This document shows positions 42,655-52,167 of a stretch of 64,000 nucleotides of DNA, piece after piece. Source of the DNA: Polyangiaceae bacterium (GTDB lineage: Bacteria; Myxococcota_A; Polyangia; Polyangiales; Polyangiaceae); the NCBI GenBank assembly GCA_016712345.1, contig JADJRH010000011.1, positions 3,534,001-3,598,000 of the forward strand. Reading direction: 5' to 3'. The number at the start of each line of letters is the position of its first letter. Positions within the stretch are counted from its first letter, which is position 1. The notes beneath the pieces are model-generated. The model did not search any database and had not been told where the DNA came from. It worked only from the letters and a program-made list of their open reading frames with translations. The position numbers and the translations under genes are program-made.

Positions 42655-44048
42655 CTAATCAAAAATCTTACCGGGGTTGAGGAGGCCTTTGGGGTCGAGC
42701 GCCGATTTGATGGCGCGCAAAAGGCTTATTTCTTCGGGCGAACGCGAGTATGAAAGGTAAGGTTTTTTGAGCAGGCCTATACCGTGTTCGGCCGAAATCG
42801 ACCCTTTGTATTTTTTGACAAGTGTAAAAATGTCGTGGTCGGCCTCGCGCGTTTTTTGCAAAATTCGGCTTTTTCCAGATTGTCAGGCTTCATCACATTC
42901 AGGTGGAGATTGCCGTCGCCGATGTGACCAAAAAGTGCAATTTCCCAACCTGGGTAGCGCTTTTCAAAAAACGCTTCCAGCTCTGCACAAAACGCCTGAA
43001 GCTCGGCAATGGGTAGAGCGATATCGTTCTTGTGGGGCAATCCGGTGGCAGACAAACTCTCGCTGATCCCTTCCCGCAATGCCCACAACTCCGCCGCCTG
43101 GGAGCTGTGTTGCGCCTGCGTTCCGTCGGTGGCAAGCTCACGTTCAAACACCGAACCTACCCATGCCTCCATCGCTTCAGACTCGGCGCGTTCTACCTCC
43201 AGCAACACATAATAGTCCGATGGGGATGACAGAGGGTTTGCCGCTTTTCGATGACGGCGAAGACGCGTGAGACACTTTTCTGTAAAAAACTCGTAGGCCA
43301 TGACGGTAAACGGCCCTTTGCGAGCTTCACGAAAAAGGCTTAAAACACCGGCCAAATCGGGAACGGCGAACAACAGAACTTCTACCTTTTCAGGCAGGCG
43401 AGTGAGCTTGAGGGTGGCCTCTGTAATCACACCCAATGTGCCCTCACTGCCGATAAAAAGCTGACGCAGGTCGGCACCCGTGTTGTTTTTTTCAAGCGCG
43501 CCGTTTAGCTCCAACACGTCGCCGTTGGCTAAAACAACCTGTAATCCAAGCACCCACTGGCGGGTAAGGCCGTATCGAATGACGCGTACACCTCCCGCGT
43601 TGGTGGCAATGTTCCCTCCCACCTGACTTGACCCTTTGGAAGCAAAGTCCACAGGCCATGTGAGCCCATGCTCCGCGGCGTGGGCGTGCACCGCTTCTGT
43701 CACTGCGCCCGCCTGAACGCGCACCGTTGCACCGAGCAGGTCAACAGGGAACATCTTGTTCATTCGCTGAAGCGAGAGAACCAACTCACCCTTTGCGGCA
43801 ACGGCGCCGGCCGCCAAGCCCGTTCTACCGCCCGATGGAACAATGTGTACACCGTGCCGGTGACACAACGTGAGCAGGCGCGACACTTCGTCGGTGGATC
43901 GAGGGAGCGCCACAGCGGACGCGGCGGGCTCGATCACGCGTGTCCAGTCGCGGCCATATTCTTTGAGATCGGCGGGATCCGTCAGAAGGAAATCGGCGGG
44001 AAAATCAGCCGCGATCGCACTCAAAAAGTCGCCGGGGAGCGAAAACAT
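42655..44048 (-). pseudogene. FAD-linked oxidase (GlcD/D-2-hydroxyglutarate dehydrogenase-like), frameshifted near the C-terminus
   Basis: The main frame (44048 to about 42860) gives 390 residues of a PCMH-type flavoprotein. It has V-P-S-G-G-R-T-G-L-A-A-G, G-S-S-Q-V-G-G-N-I-A-T-N-A-G-G (FAD-binding), I-G-S-E-G-T-L-G-V-I-T and G-H-I-G-D-G-N-L-H-L-N-V. The frame then breaks in a run of A/T (plus strand 42852-42863). The missing C-terminus, with G-S-I-S-A-E-H-G-I-G and L-D-P-K-G-L-L-N-P-G-K-I, follows in another frame to 42655. One restored base gives a normal protein of about 463 residues. Known relatives oxidise D-lactate, glycolate or D-2-hydroxyglutarate. The position beside serA favours D-2-hydroxyglutarate, which SerA can make from 2-oxoglutarate. 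The frameshift may be a sequence error. Confidence 0.82.
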
Positions 44049-44070
44049 GACAGCGCACTTACCAGATCTG

Positions 44071-44376
44071 GACCTAAGAGACGCAAGAAGAAAATATGGA
44101 GGTTTATCATGGCTCGAAAAAGCCCGGAAACGTAGCGTCTCAGAGCATTCCTTGCTTTCAGGTTTGGCGGCTTCGGGTGATCAAAACGGGCCTGGCACCG
44201 GTCTCGCCGGTCTCCCGTTTTCGTCCCGGATGCCGTCGCCACAGAACTCCATTCAGAGAACCTGAAGCGCCACGCTTTTCGCTTTTCCACGCGGCAATGG
44301 GCAAGGATATCCCATACCTCGCGACAAGACCTGAACGCGTGCTTCGCAAAACGGGAGTGGCTGCTATCGCTTGATT
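44071..44376 (+). repeat. dispersed non-coding repeat, copy B (most complete)
   Basis: This copy shares its left part with copy C in inverted orientation at 62600-62757 (AGAAAA-TATGGAG, then GCCCGGAAACGTAGCGTCTC and AGAGCATTCCTTG). It shares its right part with copy A at 14170-14487 (GGTTTGGCGGCTTC, CACCGGTCTCGCC, then TTTTCGCTTTTCCACGCGGC, CGACAAGACCTGAA, GCTATCGCTTGATT). It fills the intergenic space before the L,D-transpeptidase gene and ends about 55 bases before its start. There is no coding potential, terminal inverted repeats or target duplication that I can see. Confidence 0.65.
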
Positions 44377-44430
44377 TATGACTGGTGGAAAAAGTTGGCC
44401 CAGGCGAACGGCTCGGGATAACGCCGGGCC

Positions 44431-46170
44431 ATGCGCGCTCGCGGGCTGATATTTGTTTCGGCGTTTTTGGTGCCGTCGGCGGGCGTTTTCTTTGTTCCCA
44501 AGGAGCAGCTGACGGCGGTTTCCACTTTTTTGTCGACCCAGATTTCGGCGGAAAAGCCTGTTGCTCCAACACCCACAGAACCACCTGCAAACCCGGCTCC
44601 AAAACCGGTTCAGGTTCCGGGCCCTTCTATCCACGTGCAGGGTGTTGGAACCGCAATGCCCGATTCAATTCCAGGGCAGTCGAGTTCTCAGGATCCAACA
44701 AGGGATGCGACGCAGACAGGCGCGGATCCTTCGACCTATACAACTCTTCCGGCGGCGCTGATCGACGACGGTTCAGACGACCTTCCCGCGTTGGAGTTGG
44801 AACCTGAACCGCCGGCTCCAGAACCCCCGAAAAACAGTCCCAAAAGCGACAAACCTACCCTATCGAGCACCGCGCGTGAAACATGGGTATTCGCTGAGCC
44901 ACGGTGGGCAAGTAGAAAGCTCGGTTACCTGCGCGCGGGCGCGTCGGTTGAACGGAAAGCGAAACCCGCCGGGTTTACTTCGTGTCCAGAGGGTTGGTAC
45001 AAGATCAAACCCCACGGGTATGTGTGCGCCAACGAGTTGACTTCTCTCGACTCCAATCATCCCGTTGTTGTTGCATCCGCCACGCGCCCCAAAAGCGACG
45101 GGTTACCCTACGTGTACGTGATGGGTCGTTTTCCAACTCCGCCGTTTTATACTCGGCTCCCTTCAAAGGCTGAGCAGCAAAAGGTGGAAAACGATCTGGC
45201 AAACGCCCTTCGAAAAGCAGCTCTACTCGCAAAAGACCCTTCGTTCGTCGCACCGCCTGAGCCTGACGCCATCCCGAGCTTTTTGGAAAATGGTTCTCCT
45301 CTACCCGGACTTGCAAACACCTTTCGACCGCGCGATGCGGTCACCGTGGGTAGAGCGCGTGTTCGATCAGGGTTTGCGCTGCTGGGCACCTACGAACACG
45401 AAGGTCGCCGCTTTGGCCTGACAACCGATCTGACCTTGATTCCACTCGACAGGACCAGGGTGGTAAAACCGTCGGCGTTTCACGGTGTAAAGCTGGATGA
45501 AACGGTGAATTTACCCATGGCGTTCGTCCGAAGCAAACACGCGTTTCGGTACACCCAGACCGAAACCGGCGCGATTGTTCGGGGGGAGCCCATTGCTCAT
45601 CGGGAAGGTGTACCCATTACCGACGTTGTGAAACGGGCAGGTGGAGTTACCTACCTTCAAGCCAAAGATGGAAGCTTTGTTGCCGAGGAGCAGGTTGTGC
45701 GCGTGGACCGCTTCAAAAAAGCTCCAGCCTGGGCCACAGCGGGCCGAAAATGGGTAGATGTATCCATTCTCAAACAATCGCTTGTAGCGTACGAGGGCGA
45801 AAAGCCGGTGTACGTCACACTGGTTTCTACAGGTGCGGATGGAATCGGCGACCCCAAGAAAACCCACTCGACAATTCAGGGCGCGTTTCTCATTCACACA
45901 AAACACGTGACTGTGACAATGGATGGGGACACAGCCGGCGACGAATTTGATTTTAGAGATGTGCCGTTCGTGCAGTATTTCACTGAGGGTTTCGCGCTTC
46001 ATGCGGCGTATTGGCACGACGAGTTTGGAACGCCTCGCAGCCACGGCTGTGTCAACCTTGCTCCCATCGACGCCGCTTGGCTTTTTGGATGGACAGATCC
46101 GCCGGTCCCTGAAGGATGGCACGCGGCCCTTTCTCTCAAGCGCGGCACACTTGTGTACACACATCCCTAA
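44431..46170 (+). CDS. L,D-transpeptidase (YkuD domain) with long Pro-rich N-terminus and SH3-like region
   Basis: This is a 579-residue protein starting at the ATG at 44431. An N-terminal hydrophobic segment (about 5-20) serves as signal or anchor. A Pro/Thr/Glu-rich stretch runs to about residue 145. An SH3-like region (about 148-200) has W-V-F-A-E-P-R-W-A-S-R-K-L-G-Y-L-R-A-G-A-S-V. The YkuD catalytic domain is at the C-terminus, with H-A-A-Y-W-H-D-E-F-G-T-P-R-S-H-G-C-V-N; the Cys is the nucleophile. L,D-transpeptidases make 3-3 cross-links or attach proteins to peptidoglycan in the periplasm. It could also tether a lipoprotein. No operon partner is evident; the 5' region carries repeat copy B. 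Confidence 0.88.
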   Translation: MRARGLIFVSAFLVPSAGVFFVPKEQLTAVSTFLSTQISAEKPVAPTPTEPPANPAPKPVQVPGPSIHVQGVGTAMPDSIPGQSSSQDPTRDATQTGADPSTYTTLPAALIDDGSDDLPALELEPEPPAPEPPKNSPKSDKPTLSSTARETWVFAEPRWASRKLGYLRAGASVERKAKPAGFTSCPEGWYKIKPHGYVCANELTSLDSNHPVVVASATRPKSDGLPYVYVMGRFPTPPFYTRLPSKAEQQKVENDLANALRKAALLAKDPSFVAPPEPDAIPSFLENGSPLPGLANTFRPRDAVTVGRARVRSGFALLGTYEHEGRRFGLTTDLTLIPLDRTRVVKPSAFHGVKLDETVNLPMAFVRSKHAFRYTQTETGAIVRGEPIAHREGVPITDVVKRAGGVTYLQAKDGSFVAEEQVVRVDRFKKAPAWATAGRKWVDVSILKQSLVAYEGEKPVYVTLVSTGADGIGDPKKTHSTIQGAFLIHTKHVTVTMDGDTAGDEFDFRDVPFVQYFTEGFALHAAYWHDEFGTPRSHGCVNLAPIDAAWLFGWTDPPVPEGWHAALSLKRGTLVYTHP

Positions 46171-46256
46171 AACGTCACGTTTTTGCGCCGCCGCCCCAAA
46201 CAAAACAAAAACAAACTAAACTGGCCCTCGCCAGGCTTTCGGGAGATGATCAACAC

Positions 46257-46658
46257 ATGAAAAAGCGGCCTTTGAGTTGGGTATTATTGACGGCGTTTTT
46301 CGCCGGACTTTCGATTTTGGTGGCGCCGGGATGCAGCCGTTCGATCCGCGGCGAGTATGAAAAAATCTGCATCGCCTACTGCGAAGCCGGCGACGACTGC
46401 GAAGATTACACAAACGTCCCGGTGGACCGCGACGACTGCATTACAGACTGCGCCAACGACGCCGAAGACGCTGAAGAGGCGGTTCTCGATGACTGCGAAG
46501 ACGGCGTCGATATCGACGGCAGTCAGGTTGACAGGTGCCTCGACGCCATCAGCGTGCTTGGCCAGGTGTGTCGCGACGATGACGAAAGTGAGTTGCTTGA
46601 GGCGCTGGGCGATGTCGCCGACGAGTGCCAAAACCAAGACTTTTACGACTGCCGCTAA
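46257..46658 (+). CDS. small Cys-rich acidic lipoprotein
   Basis: This is a 133-residue protein starting at the ATG at 46257, with GGGAG about 13 bases upstream. The signal peptide ends in V-A-P-G-C. The mature part is very acidic and has about nine Cys residues in helical spacing (C-I-A-Y-C-E-A-G-D-D-C, then D-D-C-I-T-D-C-A-N-D, D-R-C-L-D-A, C-Q-N...D-C-R). The layout recalls the 85-residue lipoprotein at 11030-11287. Acidic clusters could bind divalent metals; there is no direct evidence. Function unknown. Confidence 0.68.
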   Translation: MKKRPLSWVLLTAFFAGLSILVAPGCSRSIRGEYEKICIAYCEAGDDCEDYTNVPVDRDDCITDCANDAEDAEEAVLDDCEDGVDIDGSQVDRCLDAISVLGQVCRDDDESELLEALGDVADECQNQDFYDCR

Positions 46659-46701
46659 AAGTTCTTCCATTCAAAAACGTTTGCCCTGATACTCCTCGGC
46701 C

Positions 46702-48359
46702 ATGGGCGGTTTGTCGTCGTGGTTGTCGCGGGCATTGGTATCGATCGCGTGCGCCGGTGCGGCCGTTGTGTACACACCCCAGCAAGCGGACGCGTTCTGC
46801 GGCTTCTACGTGGGCGGTGCCGACAAAAAGTTGTTCAACAACGCCACCATTGTTGTGCTCATGCGGGACGGCACACGCACCGCGCTGTCCATGCAAAATA
46901 ACTATGAGGGCCCACCTGAAGGATTTGCCATGGTGGTGCCCGTGCCTGTGGTCCTTCAAAAAGAAAATGTCAAAACCCTTCCCACAGAGGTGTTTGACAG
47001 AATTGACCAACTCGCCGCGCCTCGCCTTGTGGAGTATTGGGAGCAAGATCCGTGTAGGGTGCAGGCCCCTCACAGCGACAGAGCAAAGGGCGCGGTTCCC
47101 GCACCTCGCGCGGCAGCCGCAGAAGCGCGCGAAGACTCCAAGTACGGCGTCAAGGTGGAGGCGCAGTTCACCGTCGGCGAGTATGAAATTGTGATTCTGA
47201 GTGCCGAAGACTCCACGGGGCTCGACAAGTGGCTCAAAGACAGTGGGTATAAAATTCCCGACGGCGCCGAGCCGGTGCTCAAACCCTACGTTCAGAGTGG
47301 AAGCAAGTTTTTGTCGCCAAGGTAGATGTCACCAAGGTGACCATGAAAAACGGGCAGGCGAAACTTTCGCCGCTCCGTTTTCACTACGACTCTGACACCT
47401 TTAGCCTACCCATTCGCCTTGGGCTATTGAGTTCACCGGGTACGCAGGATCTTTTGGTACACATTCTTGCCAAAGGCCAGCGGTACGAGTTGGCCAATTA
47501 TAAAAACGTCACCATCCCCACCAATATTGACATCGACGAGTCGGCCAAAGCAGAGTTTCCCGCTTTTTATGCGGCCCTTTTTGATCGCACAATTGAAGAG
47601 AACATGGACTCTGACAAGAGGCCTCCCGTGGTAACTGAATATTCGTGGGATGCCGGCACATGTGACCCGTGCCCCGGTCCGGCCCTGTCTCCGGGCGACC
47701 TTACCACCCTTGGTGGGGATGTTATGCCGGGCGCCGACGCGCCTCAACCCGGTCGATTTCGGTTTGGTGGTGGGTATGTGGTAACTCGACTGCACGCTCG
47801 GTATAAAAAAGATCAGGCCACCGAAGATTTGGTCTTTCGGGCGGCACCGCCGATCGCGGGTGGACGAGAGTTTTTCAAAACGGAAGGGGCTTCAAAACAG
47901 CCCAAACTTGAAACTGGGTCGACCACGTCGTCAATGAACAACTTTCAGGGAAGGTATGCCATTCGCCACCCGTGGAAAGGCCCTATTGAATGCTCCAATC
48001 CGAGGCGCGGAATTTGGGGTGGTCCCCCGGCCGGCCACGGAGGTTCAACCCAGCCGCAGGCCGCGCGTGACACGGCGTTTGCGCCAAGAGGAAAGGTGCA
48101 GCTGGCGTCGCTTGTCAAACACGACGTTCCAGAAATCGGTCTGAAGGCCGCAAGCCAAGTGGTTGAAGGGCCCGGCCAACCTGTCCTACCCGTTTCAAAA
48201 GAGGGGGCGAAGACGTGCTCGTGCTCGGCGGCCGGTGAGCACGAAGGCGGTGTAAGCGGTGCGCTCCTCGCGGCGTTCGGCGCCATCATGGCTTTGGGCA
48301 GCAGGCGCGGCGGCCGAAACGGAAATGGTCACGGGGCCCAGTCGCGCCGCAAATCATAG
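46702..48359 (+). pseudogene. DUF2330 protein with MYXO-CTERM-like tail, copy 1 (frameshifted)
   Basis: The signal peptide is cleaved before F-C-G-F-Y-V-G-G. The first frame (46702-47325) has the DUF2330 N-terminal half: L-F-N-N-A-T-I-V-V-L-M-R-D-G-T-R-T and F-A-M-V-V-P-V-P. It stops just after G-S-K-F at a T5 run (47308-47312). The second half follows in the -1 frame: F-V-A-K-V-D-V-T-K-V, S-L-P-I-R-L-G-L, N-Y-K-N-V-T-I-P-T-N, and C-D-P-C-P-G-P. It ends with C-S-C-S-A-A-G, a hydrophobic helix and R-R-G-G-R, which is MYXO-CTERM-like and suggests C-terminal processing and surface anchoring. One more T would restore a protein of about 550 residues. Tandem with copy 2, which breaks at the same codon. 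Confidence 0.78.
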
Positions 48360-48444
48360 GCTGAAAGGCGCCACACCTGACTCTTACCTTACCATCGTGC
48401 TCAACCGTTCTGACAAAGTGTACACCCAGCGCGAAAGAACAATT

Positions 48445-50012
48445 ATGATGAGAGCAGCAAAGTTTTGGGCGGCGGCCGCATTGGCCTTAACAACAGTGGC
48501 AACCATCCCTGACACGGCAAGTGCCTTCTGCGGTTTCTACGTGAGCGGGGCTGATACAAAACTGTTCAACAACGCCACCCAAGTTGTTCTGATGCGCGAC
48601 GGAACGCGAACTGTTCTGTCCATGCAAAACAATTATCAGGGCCCCACTTCAGACTTTGCCATGGTCGTGCCGGTCCCCGTGGTTTTGCAAAAAGAAAACG
48701 TCAAAACCCTCACCAAAGAGGTGTTTGACCATATTGACCAACTCGATGCGCCGCGCCTTGTGGAGTATTGGGAGCAAGATCCCTGTTACGAACCTCACTA
48801 CGACGAAGAAGAAAAGTCCATGCCGAGTATGGCCATGGCAGAAGCGCCTGCGGCCACCGCCGCGCCGCGCGACTACGGCGTGAAAATCGAGGCTCAGTTT
48901 ACCGTAGGTGAGTATGAAGTGGTGATCTTGAGCGCCACCGATTCGTCGGGTCTCGACAGGTGGCTGCGGGACAACCAGTATAAAATCCCGGCTGGGTCGG
49001 AGCCGCTCCTCAAGCCCTATGTGGAAGGTGGAAGCAAGTTTTTGTCGCCAAGGTTGACAGCAAAAAGGTGACATTCAAAGACGGCCAGGCAATGCTCTCG
49101 CCGCTCCGCTTTCACTACGATTCAGAGAGCTTTAGCCTCCCCGTTAGATTGGGGCTTGTCAACTCAGGGGGTAAACAAGACCTGATTGTTCACATTTTGG
49201 GCCGCAATCAACGGTATGAAGTGGCCAATTATAAAAACGTCACCATCCCCACAAACCTTGATGTGAACGAGCAGGCGCGCGAACAGTTTGGAGCATTTTT
49301 CGCGGCACTTTTTGACAAAACGGTCGAAGAAAATCCGGGCGCCGTTGTGACAGAATACTCCTGGACGTCCATGTCGTGTGACCCGTGCCCGGGCCCGGCG
49401 CTTGACGTGAGTGAACTGGCGGTGTTCGGCGGTGACGTTATTCCAAGCGCCAACCAGGGTATGTATGACTTTGTACTAACCCGTTTGCATGCGCGCTACG
49501 GGAAAGATTCACTCGGTGAAGATCTGATTTTCAAAACAGCAAAACCCATCGGCGGTGGGCGTGAAAGGCCGGGCCCCAACGGTCAACTTGAAACGGGGCC
49601 CACTCCCGATTCATACAACAACTTCCAAGGTCGCTATGCCATTCGCCACCCGTGGAAGGGTGCAATCAACTGTTCCAACCCCAAGCGCGGCGTGTGGGGT
49701 GGGCCGCCCTCGGGTGAAACCTCGGGTGGTGGGTTGAAAGTTGCAAAAGACCTTGCTTTTGCGCCTCGCGGTACACTTCAACTCGCATCGGTAGTTACCC
49801 ACGACGTGCCTGAAATTGGGCTCAAGTTGGGTGCGCCCGTGGTGTCCCACGCGGGTGAGTTGCCTCCCGGAGTTGCCTTGCAACAAGGCGGCACCTGCGG
49901 CGCGTGCCGCGTGGGTGGAGACAACGGCGGGCCTACCCTCGCTGCCATGATGGCGTCGTTGGTGGCCGCGCTCGCGTGGCTTGTGCGTCGTCGCGACAAA
50001 GCTGAAAAGTAG
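48445..50012 (+). pseudogene. DUF2330 protein with MYXO-CTERM-like tail, copy 2 (frameshifted at the same site)
   Basis: This is a paralogue of the preceding gene. I start it at the ATG at 48445 (a second ATG follows at once). The signal peptide ends before F-C-G-F-Y-V-S-G. The first frame ends at 49071 after G-S-K-F-L-S-P-R. The other frame carries F-V-A-K-V-D-S-K-K-V, the F-H-Y-D-S-E-S-F-S-L-P-V-R-L-G block, C-D-P-C-P-G-P and the tail C-G-A-C-R-V-G-G, hydrophobic helix, R-R-R. The break is again a T5 run (49039-49043) in the identical context AAGCAAGTTTTTGTCGCC. Corrected length is about 522 residues. Function of DUF2330 unknown; secreted/surface role from signal peptide and tail. Confidence 0.78.
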
Positions 50013-50017
50013 AAAAC

Positions 50018-52135
50018 GTGGCCACCCCCGCACCCGTATGGGCGTTTGTTGCTTACCAGGCGCTTTTGCCGCGCGCTGGAAGCACGTTTGCGCCGTCGCT
50101 GTTGGAGGTGGAAGGAAACCCGCGCGGGTCTGACATTGTGGAGGTTGAGACCTGCGCGGGCTGCCATGCCGACGTTGTTTCGCAGTGGAGATCGTCAAGT
50201 CACGCGTTTGCCTCGTTTAACAACCCGGTATACCGCGCTGTTGTTGACCAGTTTCGAACCGAGGTCGGCGCCGAAAAGTCTCGCTTTTGCGGCGGCTGTC
50301 ATGACCTTGCCCTGATGGTAGATGGTGCCATGGACGAGGCGATCCCCCCATCTGACAGCCGGGCGCACGCGGGGATCACGTGCCGTACATGCCACTCCGC
50401 CGGGCATTTTCGTCCCGATGGAAACGCGAGCTTCACCCTGAAGGGCAGCCCTATACCCATTCCACCCAAAGGGGATGCCGCCGCTCTTCTTGCGCACAAA
50501 GAGCGCGCGGCTCCGCCCGACCTGCGATCCGAGGAGTTATGCGCAAGTTGCCACCGGGCTTTTTTGGATCGCTCCACCGGAAACACCCACCACCTGATAG
50601 GTCAGGACGATGTGACCCCGTGGCAGCGATCTCCCTATGCCGGGTGTGAACTTCATCTGCTTGACGAAGAACTTCCTCAGCAAGATTGTCGCGGCTGTCA
50701 CATGCCCATGGAGGAGAGCATCCTCGGTGACCAAGCTGCTACCAATGGGAAGATCGCTTCCCACCGTTTCTTGGGTGGTCACACCTGGCTCGCGGCCATG
50801 CGGGATGACAAATCTACCCTTGAACGAACGCGGGCGTTTCTCAAAGGCGCGGCGAGTGTGGACGTGGCCGCCGTGGTTCTACCCAACGGAACGCGTCACA
50901 TTCCGGCCGACGGAGCCAACGTGGGCCCCGGAGATCGGGTTCGTTTTGACGTGGTGATCCGCAATCGCCGCGTGGGACACCGCTTTCCGGGCGGCGTGAT
51001 GGATGCGCAGGACACATGGGTAGAACTGGTGGTGCGCGATCGGGGTGGGCGCGTCGTCGCCGAGGCCGGGGGCGACCACGAAAATTCGGGGGACGACCCC
51101 ACGGCCCACGTCCTTCGATCGGCCATGGTGGGAGAAGACGGTGTACCCTTGTGGGAACGTCAAACAAATCGGTTTCGCGCGGGCGTTTTCAACCACACGC
51201 TTGCCCCTCGGGAAACCGCTGTTGTGCAATTTGACCTGACTCTTCCATCCAATCTGACGGATCACGATCTACCCATCTCAATCACGGCGAATCTAAGACA
51301 TCGAACCCGCAACCTGCACCTCGCCGAGCTGTCTTGTGAAGCGTCTGAAAATACGCGGGGGAAGGCGTTTCGCAGTCAACACGCAAAAAGTGATCTCAAC
51401 GCGTGTACACCCCAGCCGGTGACCGAAATCAGTTCGTCAACTGTATGGGTAGGTTCGGGCTGGGAGAGTGAGCCCACCGACCATCTGTTACCCACCTGGC
51501 AACGTGTTTACGAACACGGCTTGGCGTGGCTCCGAGCACTTCAAGAACGGATTGATGAGGGGCGGCCGAGCCTTCTTTTGGCGCTCGACATGGTGGAACA
51601 AACCGGATCTTACCATGAGCGCGCAATGGTTCTTTCGGCGCTTGGAATGCTCGCCGCCAAAGAGGGTCGTACCGAAGAGGCGCTGGCATGGCTGGGCCGA
51701 GCCGAAGTGTACGCACCCAACCACCCTGCCCTTGCGTACCTGAGAGGGTTCGCCAACGCGGAAGTGTGGCGATGGGAAGAAGCGGCAAAACACTACGAAC
51801 AGGCGCTCCCCGCGGCCGGTTACGATGATCGATTTTTTATGGAGCTTGCCCTTGCGCGCGGCAGTTCGGGCGACGAAGTGGGAGCGTTGTGGGCCGCTCA
51901 AATGGGCCTATCCATTCAACCGCGCGACGCGGACATGCTTCGAATTCAGGCTCTTTCGCTACGCGGATTGGGTGCCAACGTGGCTTTGGCGGCGGCTGCA
52001 GAACAGGCGTATTCAAACGTGCTTGTGGCCGACATGGTGCCGGTTGTCAGAGCGCGTTGCAGTGCCAAGGTGGAAGGGTGCGCCGAGGAGCGAAACCCGG
52101 CGCATCAACACTCTGTGCGTCCAAGCAACCGCTGA
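50018..52135 (+). CDS. pentahaem c-type cytochrome with C-terminal TPR region
   Basis: This is a 705-residue protein with a GTG start 5 bases after the DUF2330 stop. Five CXXCH motifs lie in the first third: C-A-G-C-H (about 46), C-G-G-C-H (about 90), C-R-T-C-H (about 122), C-A-S-C-H (about 172) and C-R-G-C-H (about 225). The spacing resembles the cytochrome c554/multihaem family, which includes nitrogen- and surface-redox enzymes. Residues about 285-450 are beta-rich (possible Ig-like domain). From about 500 on there are TPR-like helices (E-R-A-M-V-L-S-A-L-G-M-L-A...A-L-A-W-L-G-R-A-E-V-Y-A-P-N-H-P). The N-terminal signal sequence is short. Likely exported and co-expressed with the DUF2330 pair; substrate unknown. 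Confidence 0.84.
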   Translation: MATPAPVWAFVAYQALLPRAGSTFAPSLLEVEGNPRGSDIVEVETCAGCHADVVSQWRSSSHAFASFNNPVYRAVVDQFRTEVGAEKSRFCGGCHDLALMVDGAMDEAIPPSDSRAHAGITCRTCHSAGHFRPDGNASFTLKGSPIPIPPKGDAAALLAHKERAAPPDLRSEELCASCHRAFLDRSTGNTHHLIGQDDVTPWQRSPYAGCELHLLDEELPQQDCRGCHMPMEESILGDQAATNGKIASHRFLGGHTWLAAMRDDKSTLERTRAFLKGAASVDVAAVVLPNGTRHIPADGANVGPGDRVRFDVVIRNRRVGHRFPGGVMDAQDTWVELVVRDRGGRVVAEAGGDHENSGDDPTAHVLRSAMVGEDGVPLWERQTNRFRAGVFNHTLAPRETAVVQFDLTLPSNLTDHDLPISITANLRHRTRNLHLAELSCEASENTRGKAFRSQHAKSDLNACTPQPVTEISSSTVWVGSGWESEPTDHLLPTWQRVYEHGLAWLRALQERIDEGRPSLLLALDMVEQTGSYHERAMVLSALGMLAAKEGRTEEALAWLGRAEVYAPNHPALAYLRGFANAEVWRWEEAAKHYEQALPAAGYDDRFFMELALARGSSGDEVGALWAAQMGLSIQPRDADMLRIQALSLRGLGANVALAAAAEQAYSNVLVADMVPVVRARCSAKVEGCAEERNPAHQHSVRPSNR

Positions 52136-52167
52136 ACGTTTCAGGTCGCTGCGAGGCGGCTGAAGTT

